A stretch of 64,000 bases of DNA from positions 186,001 to 250,000 of the forward strand of contig NW_006763307.1 in the NCBI RefSeq assembly GCF_000218685.1, read 5' to 3'. Position numbers and translations under genes: made by a program. This document shows, in pieces, positions 47,153-59,800 of the stretch. Source of the DNA: Serpula lacrymans var. lacrymans S7.9. Taxonomy: Eukaryota > Basidiomycota > Agaricomycetes > Boletales > Serpulaceae. The notes below the pieces were generated by a model. The model did not search any database, was not told the origin of the DNA, and saw only the letters and a list, made by a program, of their open reading frames with translations. Every line of letters starts with the position of its first letter. Positions within the stretch are counted from its first letter, which is position 1.

Positions 47153-48424
47153 ATGGCCGACCCAAACAGCACAGTTTCGGAGCTTCCGAATCCAATGACA
47201 CCAATGGCATTTCTGCCCCCAGACATAGCATATCAGACCACCGTCTCTGGCTATATTTTAGTGGGGTCTTTAGGGGTTTGTGCTTTACTCAAATGACATT
47301 CGTGTTCTTTTTCTAATCCAATATAATTCACTAGGCCCTAGTATGGGATATCCTTACTAACCTCAGTAACGACTACAAGCTGTTGTTCAAGCACAGAATT
47401 AGGTTGCCAACGGTTGTTTACTTTTTGGCTAGGTAAAACTCCCGTGTACCACATAATTCGTTGATCTTCATGCTAGAACACTCAGGTTGTCAGCTTTGGC
47501 ATATGTTCTTGCAAGCAGCATCTTCGAAAGTAAGCCGTCTCGGAGACACCTGATCAAATATAAGTGGAGCTCATGCCCATTTATCCGACAGCTGCTCCTA
47601 TCAACGCATGCCAAAAGCTCGAGAAAATAGTGGATATATTCTATCCTCTAGCCGTTCCTTTGTCCTCCCTTCTTTTCTTCTTCCGCATGCAAGCTGTTTT
47701 CGCCAACAACAAATATGTGGTCGCTTTCTCCTTCCTTGTCTGGCTCGGCCTTCTCGGGGGTTCGTTGACTATCGTCACGGCTGTTACAGCCATCAACATC
47801 GGCCCTACGCATTACTGCCTCAACGCCAGCTTGAAACCGTACGCAGGCGCCGCTCCCATCACAGCTCTCATCCACGACACATACGTGTTCATCGCCATAT
47901 CATGGCGCCTCCTGTCCAACTCAGCAGCTGATGCCGGGATCAGGGACAAAGCAAAGGCATTCATCTCTGGAGAGTACATGCCTATGATTTCCAAATCATT
48001 ACTGCAAGACGGTCAATTGTATTACTTGTACGTTTTTGCCCCCCACTTTCCGCTTCTTGACGGGTTTCTGACGCTTTTTGTTTTTTGAAGGATCACGGTA
48101 GGCAGCAATTTGTTGACCGTGATCATGGTTTACAACACGGCCGTACCCGTGACATACCAGACTATGTTCACGGTGCCCAACATCATGCTGACGAACGCCA
48201 TGGCATGCCACGTCTTCCGAAGCACCAAATTCGGGCTCATCAAAGGATCTTCGACCAACGTCTCCAGCTTCATCTCAGCCGGACAATCCTTTCCCATCCC
48301 TTTACACCGCTCGCGCAACAACCGGGACAGCTTCGAGATGGGCCACACCTCGAGCGGTATAGCGATCAAAGTGACGGAAATCACGGAACAGTCGCATGAT
48401 CACGATCAGCGTTTCGCTCAGTGA
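47153..48424 (+). CDS. Multi-pass membrane protein of an Agaricomycete family of unknown function
   Basis: ATG 47153 (MADPNSTVSELPNP) followed by short exons joined at GT-AG sites: ALVWDILTNLSNDYKLLFKHRI, LSALAYVLASSIFE, TAPINACQKLEKIVD..., and after 48090 ITVGSNLLTVIMVYNTAVPV. About 370 residues with roughly seven hydrophobic segments (for example VAFSFLVWLGLLGGSLTIVTAV) and a hydrophilic C-terminus ending TEQSHDHDQRFAQ. I recognise the pattern from unannotated mushroom membrane proteins but know no function. Set between halogenase and P450, on the opposite strand; it may be a bystander rather than a cluster gene. Confidence 0.75.
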
Positions 48425-49068
48425 CTGGGAAGAGGCCGGCGTGTAACAATAGCTATACTTCGTCTTCACCAGTATGATCGCTCCCGCCTTACTGATACTG
48501 AGAGTATGACATCGCACTTTGGAAATAAAATGATACCTTTCGTTTTTTTCTTCTTCCTGAAACCCTGAGTGTAGCGTGAGTAGTTTCTGGACCCAGAAAG
48601 GTCAGGCGGATTCAATAGCCGCGGGTCAAGGTGGATGCCTCGGACGGAATGCTTCAAGAAGGTCGTCAGGGCGCTCAACCGCATTTTCCGCATCAGGAAG
48701 CTGATGAGATGCTGTAGGCTAGGCCACCCGTCCATCCCCCCCTCTAGATGACCTATTTTTCTCGCGAATCCCCCTCGACTCGCTTGTATTCGATGTGGGT
48801 TCTTCCGACGTTGAAGGTTTCAGTCAATCGCAAAGCGGCACAAAATGATTTAAATAGCCGAAGATCATCCGGACACAATGTGGATATTTACTAGTAAATG
48901 TAGCCTTAATAGTGATCATATATCGTCCTTCCGTGCTCCTTCAATGTGATATCGAGCCTCATCAGTACTGGTAGTAGTATTTACTCGGATGAGATGGCGC
49001 CTTGCGTTAGCATCGCCACTGCTTGCGACGAGCGAGCCTTCAAATTGCACTTGTACGCCTTTGGGAAA
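48425..49068. other. Intergenic between convergent genes, nothing recognised
   Basis: 3' flanks of the membrane protein and the P450. No ORF with recognisable content. Confidence 0.4.
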
Positions 49069-51071
49069 CTAAACGAGCAGATGAGTCACATCAGGGTGAT
49101 AGCGCAAAAGAGCATCGAAAAACACGACTGACACGATGGTACCGGACGTATACGCAATCTCAGGCATGATCGTCTTCCCACTGGCATCCACAGCGGGTAG
49201 AATCTCGCATGTCGCAAGGACGGTGGTCACGATAGCGAATATGGTGCCCTCGGCAAAGTGAAACCCAGGGCAGACACGCCTTCCAAAGCCAAACGCCAGA
49301 TCGGTCACTTTGCTCATTTCAGCTTGAGAACCTCCGTATCGCTCAGGGCTGAACTTCATCGGTTCGGGGTAGACTTCTGGGTCGTGCAGCATGTGCCTGC
49401 ATGCACAGGACGGCACGTTAGTTCAACCACAACTACAGCAGCAAACCAACAGAACTTGCCAGACGTTGGGCAAACACAGTGTGCCTTTCGGTAAATGGTA
49501 CCCTTCGTAAACATCATCTTGGCTGAGGGCATGAGCGATACCTGAAATTCGATGTGCATGATCAAGTATAGTTTGCACCATTATAGCCATTTTACGCACC
49601 CATGGGTTTAGCAGGCTGCCATCGGAAGACCTCAGTAATAACGCTATTCACGTAAGGCAGCGAGTCTCTGTCCGCAATCGAAGGAAGTCTGTCCAGTCCT
49701 ACCACAGAGTCAATTTCCGCTCGTGCTTTCTCTTGGATGTCAGGGTGAAGTATCATGGCCATGAAGAATGTCAAGGCGGTCGACATGTTCTATTTGATGT
49801 GAGCCACATACCGATGTCGCCGACAAACGAGAACTTACTGTGTCCATTCCACCTCCCATGACCGCAGAAGCTGCCCAAACTAAAAGTTCCTCTTCTTCCT
49901 TTGATGGCTCACCATTCGCTTCTGAAACAACAGATCCGCACAAACTAGGCGTGAGCGCAGTACCCAGTTCCTATAGAAGACAGCTTGTCAGCAACACGCA
50001 CGTTGGAAAGATGGGAAGGTACAGACAGTGTTCTTCTTACACCACAGGTAAGGACTCCACGTTGCTTCCGTGACAATGTTGCGCCATACTTTTGCGGTCT
50101 CGAGGAATCCAGCCCCAGGCATCCACGATGGCAAGTTCTTTACTGAAATTCGTGTTAAGCGCCATAATCAGAGATGAGTGTGGGGCTACTTACGTTGAGG
50201 GATAAAGTCGACGATCCAACTTCCTGGAGCCGCAGCTTGGCTGAAATTCTCCATAGCTGTCATCGGAGACGTAAAGAAAGGATCTTGTTCGGATTTGATG
50301 TAGTAGCCGTAAGTAACGCGGATGATGATGGTCGCTATTCTCCTATAGTAGACAGTGAGTTCAGCGCTACCGAGTCATGGCCAAAGACTCACAGTTTGAT
50401 CTGGCGTACAAGTGTGCTGGGGTCAGCCAAGATATTGCAGATCATCTTGCGAGCTTGCGTCTCTTGAAGATTCCAGTAACGTGGGACGGTACTCTGACTG
50501 AAATCAGCAGCCACCATCTTGCGCTGCTTACGCCAGATTTCACCATAAGGCTGCAAAACAAAGGTCCGGTCATACCCGACCCTTCAAGGCAAAGTCAGTA
50601 TCAGGTGAAACGACAGGTATACATTGATCTTACAAATCGCCTCCCATGATCTGGACGTGCTAATCAATGATGAGACTGAGGCGCTTTAAAGCTGAAGACG
50701 TACCAAGTGAGGCCGGTCAGAATATATCGACGACCGCTTATCAAGGAGGTCCCGGGCCACCTTGGCGGAGTTGATGACGACCATGGGCTGCCCAAGAGCA
50801 TCGAGATAGATGAGAGGGCCTATGATCAGAAAAGTGTCGAGTCAGATGAGCACCTAGGTGAAAGAGAACGAGGATGATGATGTTTACCATATTTCTTTTC
50901 CCATTCGGAGAAGATCAACCAGCCATAATTTACTGGTATAGAGAGAATGCTACCTATCAAAGGCCAGCGAGAGGGTCCTGGAGGGAGTGGGTGATTACGG
51001 GAGACCAAAACTCTCTTTAGGATGTAACCACCAAAGAACGCAGCGAGAGTCAGGACGTATTTGGCTTCCAT
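49069..51071 (-). CDS. Cytochrome P450 monooxygenase
   Basis: Multi-exon gene from ATG 51071 (MEAKYVLTLAAFFGGYILKR, an N-terminal membrane anchor, then PLPPGPSRWPLIG) to the stop at 49069. Visible P450 hallmarks: I-helix MGGGMDTVS, K-helix EVFRW (ExxR), the PERY region (KFSPERYGG), and heme loop FGFGRRVCPGF with the cysteine ligand. Such fungal enzymes oxidise lipophilic small molecules at the ER with a P450 reductase. The position between halogenase and reductase in the cluster supports a tailoring role. The last residues (SVVFFDALLRYHPDV...) differ from the usual P450 end, so the exact 3' end is uncertain. Confidence 0.9.
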
Positions 51072-51441
51072 AGTGGAAGATGGTATGGTATGTATGGCAG
51101 ACTCGCACGCTTCTGAGCATTCTGCTATTTGAGGGCTGCCAGTGGTTTAAAATTAAGCAGTGAGGCGCAGCTGACTCGATTAGGTAGTCTACTGGCTTAT
51201 TGCGAACCCTTCCCAAAAAGGTCTGATCGATCGAGATTATCAATACTATTTTGCTCCCACACCCAAGAGTGGTAAAGTACATATATACGGAATCTGCCAC
51301 ATCATGACTCCCACTGCAATCTCCGTGACAATGCTGACTTGCCTTTTCAGGCAGTGCCAACACCTGGGGTATCAGCAAGTCTATACGTTATCTTCTCAGC
51401 ATGGACCTGAAATCAGATATGCGATAAGATTGTCACAGCAA
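51072..51441. other. Intergenic between P450 and reductase
   Basis: Promoter of the P450 and terminator of the reductase, both on the minus strand. Nothing else seen. Confidence 0.4.
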
Positions 51442-52624
51442 CTATACAGAAACTGGAAACATCACCTTGCCCAACTTCATATACTCTATTCCATCCGCAA
51501 CGCTTGCCAAACCACGGGGAAATAACTTGATGGGTATTGGCGTGAGATTGTGTTGCGCAACAATCTGTGATATCATCTTAGCATGCATACTCGCGTTTCG
51601 ACTATACTCCTCGTTGGCAGGAAACGGGAAAGGGTATTCGATAGCCTGAGTTACACGCACGTCAAAATGCTTACCGACCAACAGAATAACGGATGAGAAA
51701 CGTACCTTTCCGAATATTGCGTAGCAGACGACAAACTGTACGTCCACCCCCTTTTTTTTGCTCTCGTATGGAAGAAGCGTAGCAATCGTGCCGCCCTGCC
51801 TGCTCAGGGACATGCTAACCTGGTTCGGCGTCATCCCTTCGCTAATGCAGTCAACAGCGTGCTTCAAATTTCCCCCACTTGCGGCGACAATTTTCTTCGG
51901 TGTCTTCGAGTCTGCATAGTCGAACACTTCGTCTGCACCTAAGGACTTGACAAGTTCAAAGTTCTGCGGCGAAGCCGTGGTAATGACACGCAGCCCCCCT
52001 AGTTTGGCAAACTGCACAGCATATTGCCCTGTAGAAGAAGTCCCGGACCATATAAGAACGTCTTTGGGAGTAGAAGTGGGCTCGAGAGGGGTTGGGAGTT
52101 TGAGGCTTTGATAGAGACTTTGGCACGATGTGAAGCACGCGACACCTAGCTGAGCAGCATTTTCGAACGACATGGTGTCTGGTATGACGATGACGAGGTC
52201 CGCTGGGACGACCACGTACTCGGCGAAAGCACCATTGGGACCTATACCTGTGACGAAGTGTGATCGAAAACATGGGTCCAGTGAGAGGTCACGATAACTA
52301 ACCTCCATGTACAACCCCAGCAACTCTCTCTCCAACCTTCCTCACATCATGGGACACGTTTTGGCCAAGGACGACGATAGTCCCTGAAAAATCGCAACCG
52401 ACCACATTGCCACGTTGTCGATTGACAATGGCGCTTTTCCCTGCCATGCAAAAATTGTAAACACAGCGCGCGCATCGGAAATGGTGAAACAGGGTGTTCT
52501 TACAATCAGTAGGGTTCTGCGTCACAGAATGCACCTTGACCAAAACCTCATCGGGATCTGGGACCGGTATGGCAATATCATTGATTTCGAATCCTCCGTC
52601 TCCACTCGTCACCAGTGCTTTCAT
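51442..52624 (-). CDS. ToxD/LovC-like medium-chain reductase, candidate trans-acting enoyl reductase
   Basis: Starts MKALVTSGDGGFEINDI (ATG 52624). After two GT-AG introns, one splitting NPTD/WK and one within VVHGG/IGPNG, it reads GNVVGCDFSGTIVVLG, NGAFAEYVVVPADLV, ENAAQLGVACFTSCQSL, VLIWSGTSSTGQYAVQFAKLGG (NADPH-binding Rossmann loop), and ends YMKLGKVMFPVSV. About 340 residues, normal for the family. The alcohol dehydrogenase-like fold with NPTDWK and the SGTSSTGQYA loop is shared with ToxD and LovC-type enoyl reductases, which serve polyketide synthases whose own ER is inactive. The PKS 4 kb away has a degenerate ER, so this is a plausible partner. Confidence 0.85.
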
Positions 52625-53689
52625 GGTGTTCTGACCTGGAAGGATACGTGACATAGCGGTATGGCTCAAGTTCGAATAAGATCTATGACAGGACAGTAAT
52701 GGCGGTGGATACCAGAAGCGAAATCGTCCACAGACTCAGAAAACGAAGCGGAGCAAATAGCAAAAAAAAATTAACTATGAGAGGTAGATTAAATCGTCAG
52801 GTATACAGGTAGTTTTTGTAGGTGTAAGCTTACAGCCAAACACATATCGATAAACCGTCGCGTATGTTTCATGTACTGTACGGTCTGGCGGACACTATCT
52901 GTCAGTGTAATTGCAAAGCGCCTATGATTTCCATTGTCAAAGGCTGATTCCGATCTTGGTCAATTTTAATCTAGTAGTCACATTAAGTCTTTTTTTTTTT
53001 TTTTGCAGATGGAGGTTGAGCGCTGTGTTCTGCATGTCTGTCGGCCCCGGAAAGAGCACCTTGAGGATGGCGCTGGGTTTGGATTGTATGTGCACGTGAT
53101 ACGATACCAACACTCCCCATATAGTAACTATCCTCCTCTCTCAGCGCAGTGCGGCCCGGGCTAGGGCAGGAGCCTGGTGTCTATCAGAGACTTCAATTGT
53201 CTCCTATACTCGTGTTGACGGCTTCTTCGTGGTATACGGACGAAAAGATGCGAACAAAAAGAAGTGCAAATACCAACGTCCACAAGCCAGGCACGATCTT
53301 GAGCCAGGCGCCCACGCACGTCCGAATTCTATGATCAATCATTTGTGAAGGCTCGAACTCCTCGGATTGTAAGAAGGCCGGCTGCATCCGTGCTTACAGC
53401 AGGCTAAGTACCGCCGCCTCAGGTCAATGTGACTGCGTGAGTACTACCACTTCAAACACGCGGCAACATGCGCTTCAGTGTGACATACCCTTCACTCAGG
53501 ATATAACCTACAAGCTGGCGAAATAGTGAAAATTTTCTCAAGATTATCTGTCTAACGCCGAATGAAAAAGTGTTTTTTAATGACAAAGTGAAATATGCAA
53601 AAACAGCTATCAAAAAAGTGGATCTGCGTCGCCAGCACAACGGATGAAAGGGTGATGCATCTAGGTTCACCCCAACTGCCTAACTCCGT
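52625..53689. other. Intergenic, no gene seen
   Basis: About 1 kb with a long T run near 52990-53003. ORFs carry no recognisable motif. Confidence 0.4.
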
Positions 53690-55823
53690 TTACGACTCTT
53701 TCTCTGGAGTTTCCTTGGGATTTTGTGGAGCGTTTGGATCCACTGGACCAACGGTGTTCTTCATGAAGACGGTGAATAGTATGGTCATGGTGGCTATGAA
53801 CGCAACGAGGAACCATAAGCCCGCTGCGCGACCCTGGAATCCGTCCGGCCCGCCATGTGATATCTGGACACTGGTCTGAATGGAAGTCACGATTGCGACG
53901 CCCAGAGCGGCGCCAGTCTGAAGGACGCATGTGAAGACGGCGGACACAATACCGGACACTTCTGGAGGCGTGATGGCGAGAAGGGCAATGCTGTTTTCAA
54001 TTTTCAGGGGTGTTCGTCAGTGATGCTCAACTCGGTGGGTTTGAGCGGGAGGAAAAACAGAACGTGGACGCACTTGGTGGTGGTGTAAATCAGCGCCGCT
54101 CCTGCAGTTCCGAGTAGAAATCCTGGGAGTACGAAAGGCCAGTATCGCTCTTTGGAGTTTGCGAATGGCAAGAGAAGTGTCCCGGCGAGGAGAAGGAGAT
54201 GGCCCAAAAGAATAACCCATTTCAGAGGTAATTTCGACTGTAGGCCTGCAGATAGAGGAAGTACAGGGAAAATTCCGAGACCTATGGGAAGGCTGTCGTT
54301 GGCAGATAGAGAAACAGGGGTATGTCAATATTTCAAAAGGCTCTTGCAACATTATGATATCGGTCCACTCACAAATGTACTGCAGTATCAATCGCAGACC
54401 ATCCATAAACAGGTTCCCAAAGCCAAGAGAAGAGCAAGAACACGGAACCCCACCACATGAAAGGCACGAGTGATATGGCTACCAGTATTGTGAAATTCTC
54501 GTACCGCCACATTTTGGGAGGTCTAAAGGTTTTGTAGAAGGTGAGAGAATCCGTGTGTATCCTAGAATGGATGAAGCACGTACAATGCAGCATGGGACTC
54601 GGGAAGCCTGGCCTCCCACAGGAAGAAAGCGAGTAGAAGGAAGGCAGATATAACCAAAGGGGCGATGACTGCTGCAGAACCCCATCCATCAATGGATCCC
54701 GATGTGACAGCAAAAATGAATAGAATAAGGGCCACTACAACGAAGTTCAACCCTCAGCTATTTGGACAATTGTCAAGATAACGTGTTTTAATTATCACGC
54801 ACCTGTGAAAGCCGAAACGCCGACCAAGTCGAGCCGTCGGAAACGCAGCAATCTTGCAGAACGAGACTCGCTAGGGCCACTATGGCTAATATTCGGGACC
54901 AGAGAGACTATCAAGGCCGTAATGACAGTGGAGACAATTGCACTGAAGTAAAAAACCCATGGCCACGACGCGTAAGAGACAAAGAGAGCGCCTATGATAA
55001 GACCGACCACTGGTGCGTGTCGTAAGATGAGAGGAATCAAACTAAATAAAGCAGTAGATAGAGCTCACCGATTCCTATAGCACCCATCCCTCCAAATGCA
55101 GCGACAGCTTTTGCTTGTTCAGCCGGGTTAGGGTACATGTGAACAATTAAATGCAGAGCCGAAGGCATAGTGAGTGCGCCGCCTTGACAATTAAATTGAG
55201 CAATGGAAATTGTTCACATCCAGTAGTATGAGACGAACCCGCTCCCATGAAAGCCCTAAAGAGAATCAGGAGGATTTTACTGCGCATAAATCCAGCGATA
55301 AGAGCAAATATGCCCATCATCACAGCTCCTGTAACGAAAACCCATTCTAAATCAAACGATAGATCAGCCAAACTAATAACGATTTAACACTGTGCCGCCA
55401 CGAACTTGGATTATACAGATCGCTAAGCCGCCCACTCTACACAGTCAGTGTCATTACACGTGTTAGACATGCTTACAGGAAACGGAAACGCACCACGAGC
55501 AAAAGGGCGGCGAAAGTGAGCTGATAAGCACTAAGCAGCCAGGCGCTTTGACTTGTAGGAATGTTTAGCTGTAATGCAATTGGAGGAATAGCAGCAAAAA
55601 GAGAGGAGTTGTTGAATGTATCAAGGAAGAGTGCAAAACAAAGAACAGCCAGTAATGCCAACTTGCGGGAGCCAGATAGGTCGTTCAATGCATCGAAGGC
55701 ACTTGCAGGAGCTTGAGCAGTCTCTAATCTATCGATGCTCTTCGCGCTCTGATCAACTACATCGTCGCTGAGCTGAGTATGCAGACCGTGTCTTGACTCG
55801 ATATTTTCTTTAGTCGAAGCCAT
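53690..55823 (-). CDS. MFS transporter, drug/H+ antiporter type
   Basis: Multi-exon gene starting near ATG 55823 (MASTKENIESRHGLHTQLS) after a possible upstream Met at 55859, ending at 53690 (...NPKETPEKES). A hydrophilic N-terminus precedes the first helix LALLAVLCFALFLDTFNN, then AAIPPIALQLNIPTSQSAWLLSAYQLTFAALLLV, the A-motif region, and about a dozen further hydrophobic segments, probably 14 in all (DHA2-like). Family members export drugs, toxins and secondary metabolites at the plasma membrane. Location beside the PKS, divergently transcribed from it, suggests product export or self-protection. Confidence 0.85.
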
Positions 55824-56806
55824 GGTTTGGGGACATGAAGCAGAGGAACTGGATAGCAAGCCAAGAAAGACAGAAAGGGGGGCTTACTGCGATTTCTATT
55901 AATATATACAATGATCCATGAGAAGCTGTGAGTATGTGGTAAGACCACGAAGGAACGGGTGAGCCGTGTCGGTATATTCCAAGCCTGGGACGCAATCAAA
56001 GGTGCTTCCAGTTTAATGTGCTAACTTATCTAACGGTGCGATGCCATCTCAGGGAACGCAATCGGTATCAGCCATCAGGCCATCAGCAATGTGATCTGAT
56101 CCGTAAATCTAAATTACAAGTTAGCATGCAGCGTTGTAGTACAGAAAACAGAAAAAGAAGGGTTTTAATGAGCAAAACCCAAGTTCGTACAGCTGAATTC
56201 ATGGCCGAATTTTCAAGAAACAAAACTTGCACGTGGAATCTTGGGCTAAGTGCTATCTGGGTTACAATATTAAGACTCAATCCGCAAAGGTTTAGATCTT
56301 CTCACCCACCGCGGAGATAGACCAAACTGGGCATTGGCTTATTCCAGCCTGGCTTGTATTTAAGCTTTTCCAGATCTTCATTATTTCCGCCCAGATCTCC
56401 ATTATTTTCAGCGTTTTATCCAGAGTGTCATGATAATATTGACGGTCGCGAATTTGGATACTTATCTTGCCTCTATGGCGATCATCACGGATCTTACCAC
56501 CGAGTGTAACATCATTGGCGCTTCCACGATGATATCTCAGAACACTGTGGGAAGCATGATTTCTCCGTATTGACGGTGACTTTGTCGATTCTCAGTCAAA
56601 TCAATATTGTACCAATATGATACATGACTCTCATTGAACTGACATTCAGGTTCCAGTCTTGGAGTGGCATTCTTTTCGAGTGGTGCCTTACGCAGCTCCG
56701 TCACCGCGGTGGAGTCAGCGCACTTGGGTCCCATCTTTTTTCTTTTTCATAAAAGCCCGCATATAGGGCATCCACCCTCCCCTCCCATATCCACCATACC
56801 TCACTA
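55824..56806. promoter_or_regulatory. Divergent intergenic region between MFS transporter and PKS
   Basis: About 980 bp hold both promoters. CATAAAAG near 56748 lies about 60 bp before the PKS ATG and may be its TATA element. No gene seen. Confidence 0.45.
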
Positions 56807-59800
56807 ATGGCCGCAAATATTGCGATAGTATGCCCTTTTTCTTTCACTCGAATTCTCGGGCTAACTAGCACTTCCAGGTCGGCATTGCAGCGGAACTGCC
56901 AAGTGGTGCTTACTCTAAAGACAACTTTAATCACAAGTCTTTCTTCGATTTTCTTTTAGACCGCGGAGAATCCTATGAACGGATACCCGCCGACCGCTTC
57001 AATATCGACGCGTAAGTATGCTGGTGACAGTTGTTATACGTGTTCCTGAGTCGACTTAACAACCACTACAGCTGGAACGGTAATGGCCTGGCTAGGGTGC
57101 ATGTAGACAAAGGTTCATTTCTCAAAGAAATCGATCTATTCGACAATGTGGAATTCGGCGTATCGTCACGAGATGCTCGTATCATGGCCCCCGCAACTAG
57201 GAAGCTGCTCGAATCTTGTTTTCTTGCTTTGTTAGATTCTGGAATAGACTACAGGGCACAGAATGTTGGCTGTTACACTTCAGGCATTTCCTTCGACTTG
57301 ACTAATGTTTCTGAACCTGTACGTTTGCTTTCTTTGTGGTCTGGTTCAAATATTCACCATCCGAACAGGATCACTACGATGCTCGTGGTTCCTTTGCTGG
57401 CTATCCAGCGATGGTCGCTAATCGTATTTCAAACCACCTTGACTTACTCGGCCCTTCTCTCCCTACAGATACAGCTTGTAGTTCCACCATCACGACATTG
57501 CACCTTGCAGTGCAAGCACTGCTTAACGGCGACTGTGGCGCCGCCGTAGTCGCAGGATGTCAATTAAATCATCGGTAAGCTCTCGTACTTTTCATTGAAA
57601 AAGAGTTCACGTTTTCATAATTCGATCTTAGGTTTATAGACTGGATTACATACAGCAATGGCTCGCTCTTGGCGAAGGATGGAAAGTGTAAACCCTTTGA
57701 CCAATCAGCAGACGGGTACGGAACGATATCATCCCTTTCTTCCATCTTTTAATAGTGTACATATCCAGATTTGCCCGCGCGGAGGCTTGCGCCGCCATCG
57801 TGATCAAGCCACTAGAAGATGCGCTGAGGGATCAAGATCGTATCTATGCAACGGTAATTCCACGACTAAAAATAATGCTTCGTGCTGACCGTGTTTAGAT
57901 TCTAGGAACAGCGATTAATTCTACGGGAGGGGGCGCTCCTCCAGGAGCTCCAGTTCCAGAGGCTCAGCGTGATGCTATGCTTCACGCCTTTAGACGAGCT
58001 GGTCGAAGACCACAGGATGTTGATTTTGTAGAGCTTCATGCCACAGGTGAGACGAGTTCATGTCGTCTGATTTTTCACAGTTCCCATTGACTTACTATTT
58101 GTGTTATGAAGGCACGGCGAAAGGAGACCCCGTCGAAGCAAATTGGGTTGGCGCCCATTTCCAAAGGCAAGAAGAATTACTAATTGGTAGTGTGAAAGGC
58201 AACATCGGGTTAGTGAATAAGGTTCCCTCTAACATCAAGTGGCTGACATAATCTCACAAAGGCATACCGAGATCGTCGCCTTTTTAGCTTCATTGTCCAA
58301 GGTCCTTTCCGTGATACAGCGTGGTCTCATTCCACCGAACATCAACGTTGTAAACTTGAATCCCGCGATTGAATGGGACAGATACAAACTTCGAGTTCCT
58401 CTAGATACCACGCCTTTGCCATGTAGATCTGGTTCCAAGCCCTTGATCTCAATGGCGAGCTCTGGGATAGGTGGTTCTAATGGCCATGTCGTCCTAGAGG
58501 GTCCACCAGAAATTCGATCTCTAGCCAACAACGTAATAGTGAATTCGGAAAGGCCAGTGTTGCTGGTTGCTGGAGGTCTCTCGCCTCGATCCACTTCATC
58601 AGTTGCACAGTCAGTTTTGAAAGCTGTGACAGACAAGGATCAAGATCTTCCTGTTGTCTCAACCATCCTCGGTCGGCGGTCCAAGCAAATGACTTGGAGA
58701 TCATTTGCAGTTTCTAATTCAAGTTCATTATCAACATCAGTCTTCTCCCCACCGCAGTACATTGCTCGCTTTGCAAATCCTGTAGTCATGATCTTTTCTG
58801 GTCAGGGTCCCCAACACGATGACAGTAAGTGCGACTGTATGCTGCTTCTAGGTACAGGTTGTCTGATACTCTTTGATAATAAGTGGGTAAGGAACTCTTC
58901 AAGGAATTTCCGGTCTTCCGTGATAGCATATTAGAAATGGATGAAGTCTTCAAAAGTATGACTGGCAAGTCGATAATCCACGACTTTGGCCTCTTCCGCT
59001 GGGACAGCGAATCCAAGTTACGGGATACGTGGCCAATATCCATCATTTTACCCTCAATCGCGATGTTTCAGGTAGCACTCTTCGATTTGTTCGTAAGTCT
59101 TGGTATCAAGCCGGACGTCGTGGTTGGTCATTCTGCGGGAGAGACCGCAATGCTCTATGCTTCAGGCGCTGCGCCTAAAGCAATGGCAGTTGAGCTAGCC
59201 ATCATTCGAGGGAAAGCCTTTTCCTCTGTTGAGAGTCATGGTGGCACAATGGCTGCTCTGTCGTGCGGCCTTGAAGAAGCATCTGGAATACTGGAGGAAG
59301 AGCGCTCCGACAACCCCGGTAGTATCGTCGAGGTTGCCTGTCTTAACTCGCCTTCCGCAGTTGCTATCGCAGGGCACGAAATAGCTATTGACCGCGTGGT
59401 CAAAGTTGCTCAGTCTCGAGGAATCTTCGCCCGCAAGATTCACACCAAGGTACCCATTCACTCATCCATGATGGATGCCTGTCAGCAGGAATACTGTGGC
59501 ATGCTACGGGATTTATTCACTCGATATCCTGGGTCTCACAAATCGGTCATTCCTGTCTATTCGACCCTGACTGGAAAACTATTTTCCGACCCATTCGATG
59601 CACAGTACTTTTGGGACAATACTCGGTCTCAGGTTCGTTTCTCTGAGGTTGTGGAAGCCCTTGGGACTTCTCGTGACTACACCTACATCGAGCTTTCGCC
59701 CCATCCTGTGCTCTCGTCTTACGTGTCTAGTATGGTTCCCGAGTCGAGTCACGTTTTATCGACTATCCGGCGTCCAAAGTCTGGGACACCGTCCGTAGAG

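Noticed and set aside
52980..53005. Long T run as a terminator
   Set aside because: Simple T runs are common in fungal intergenic DNA and there is no adjacent gene end.
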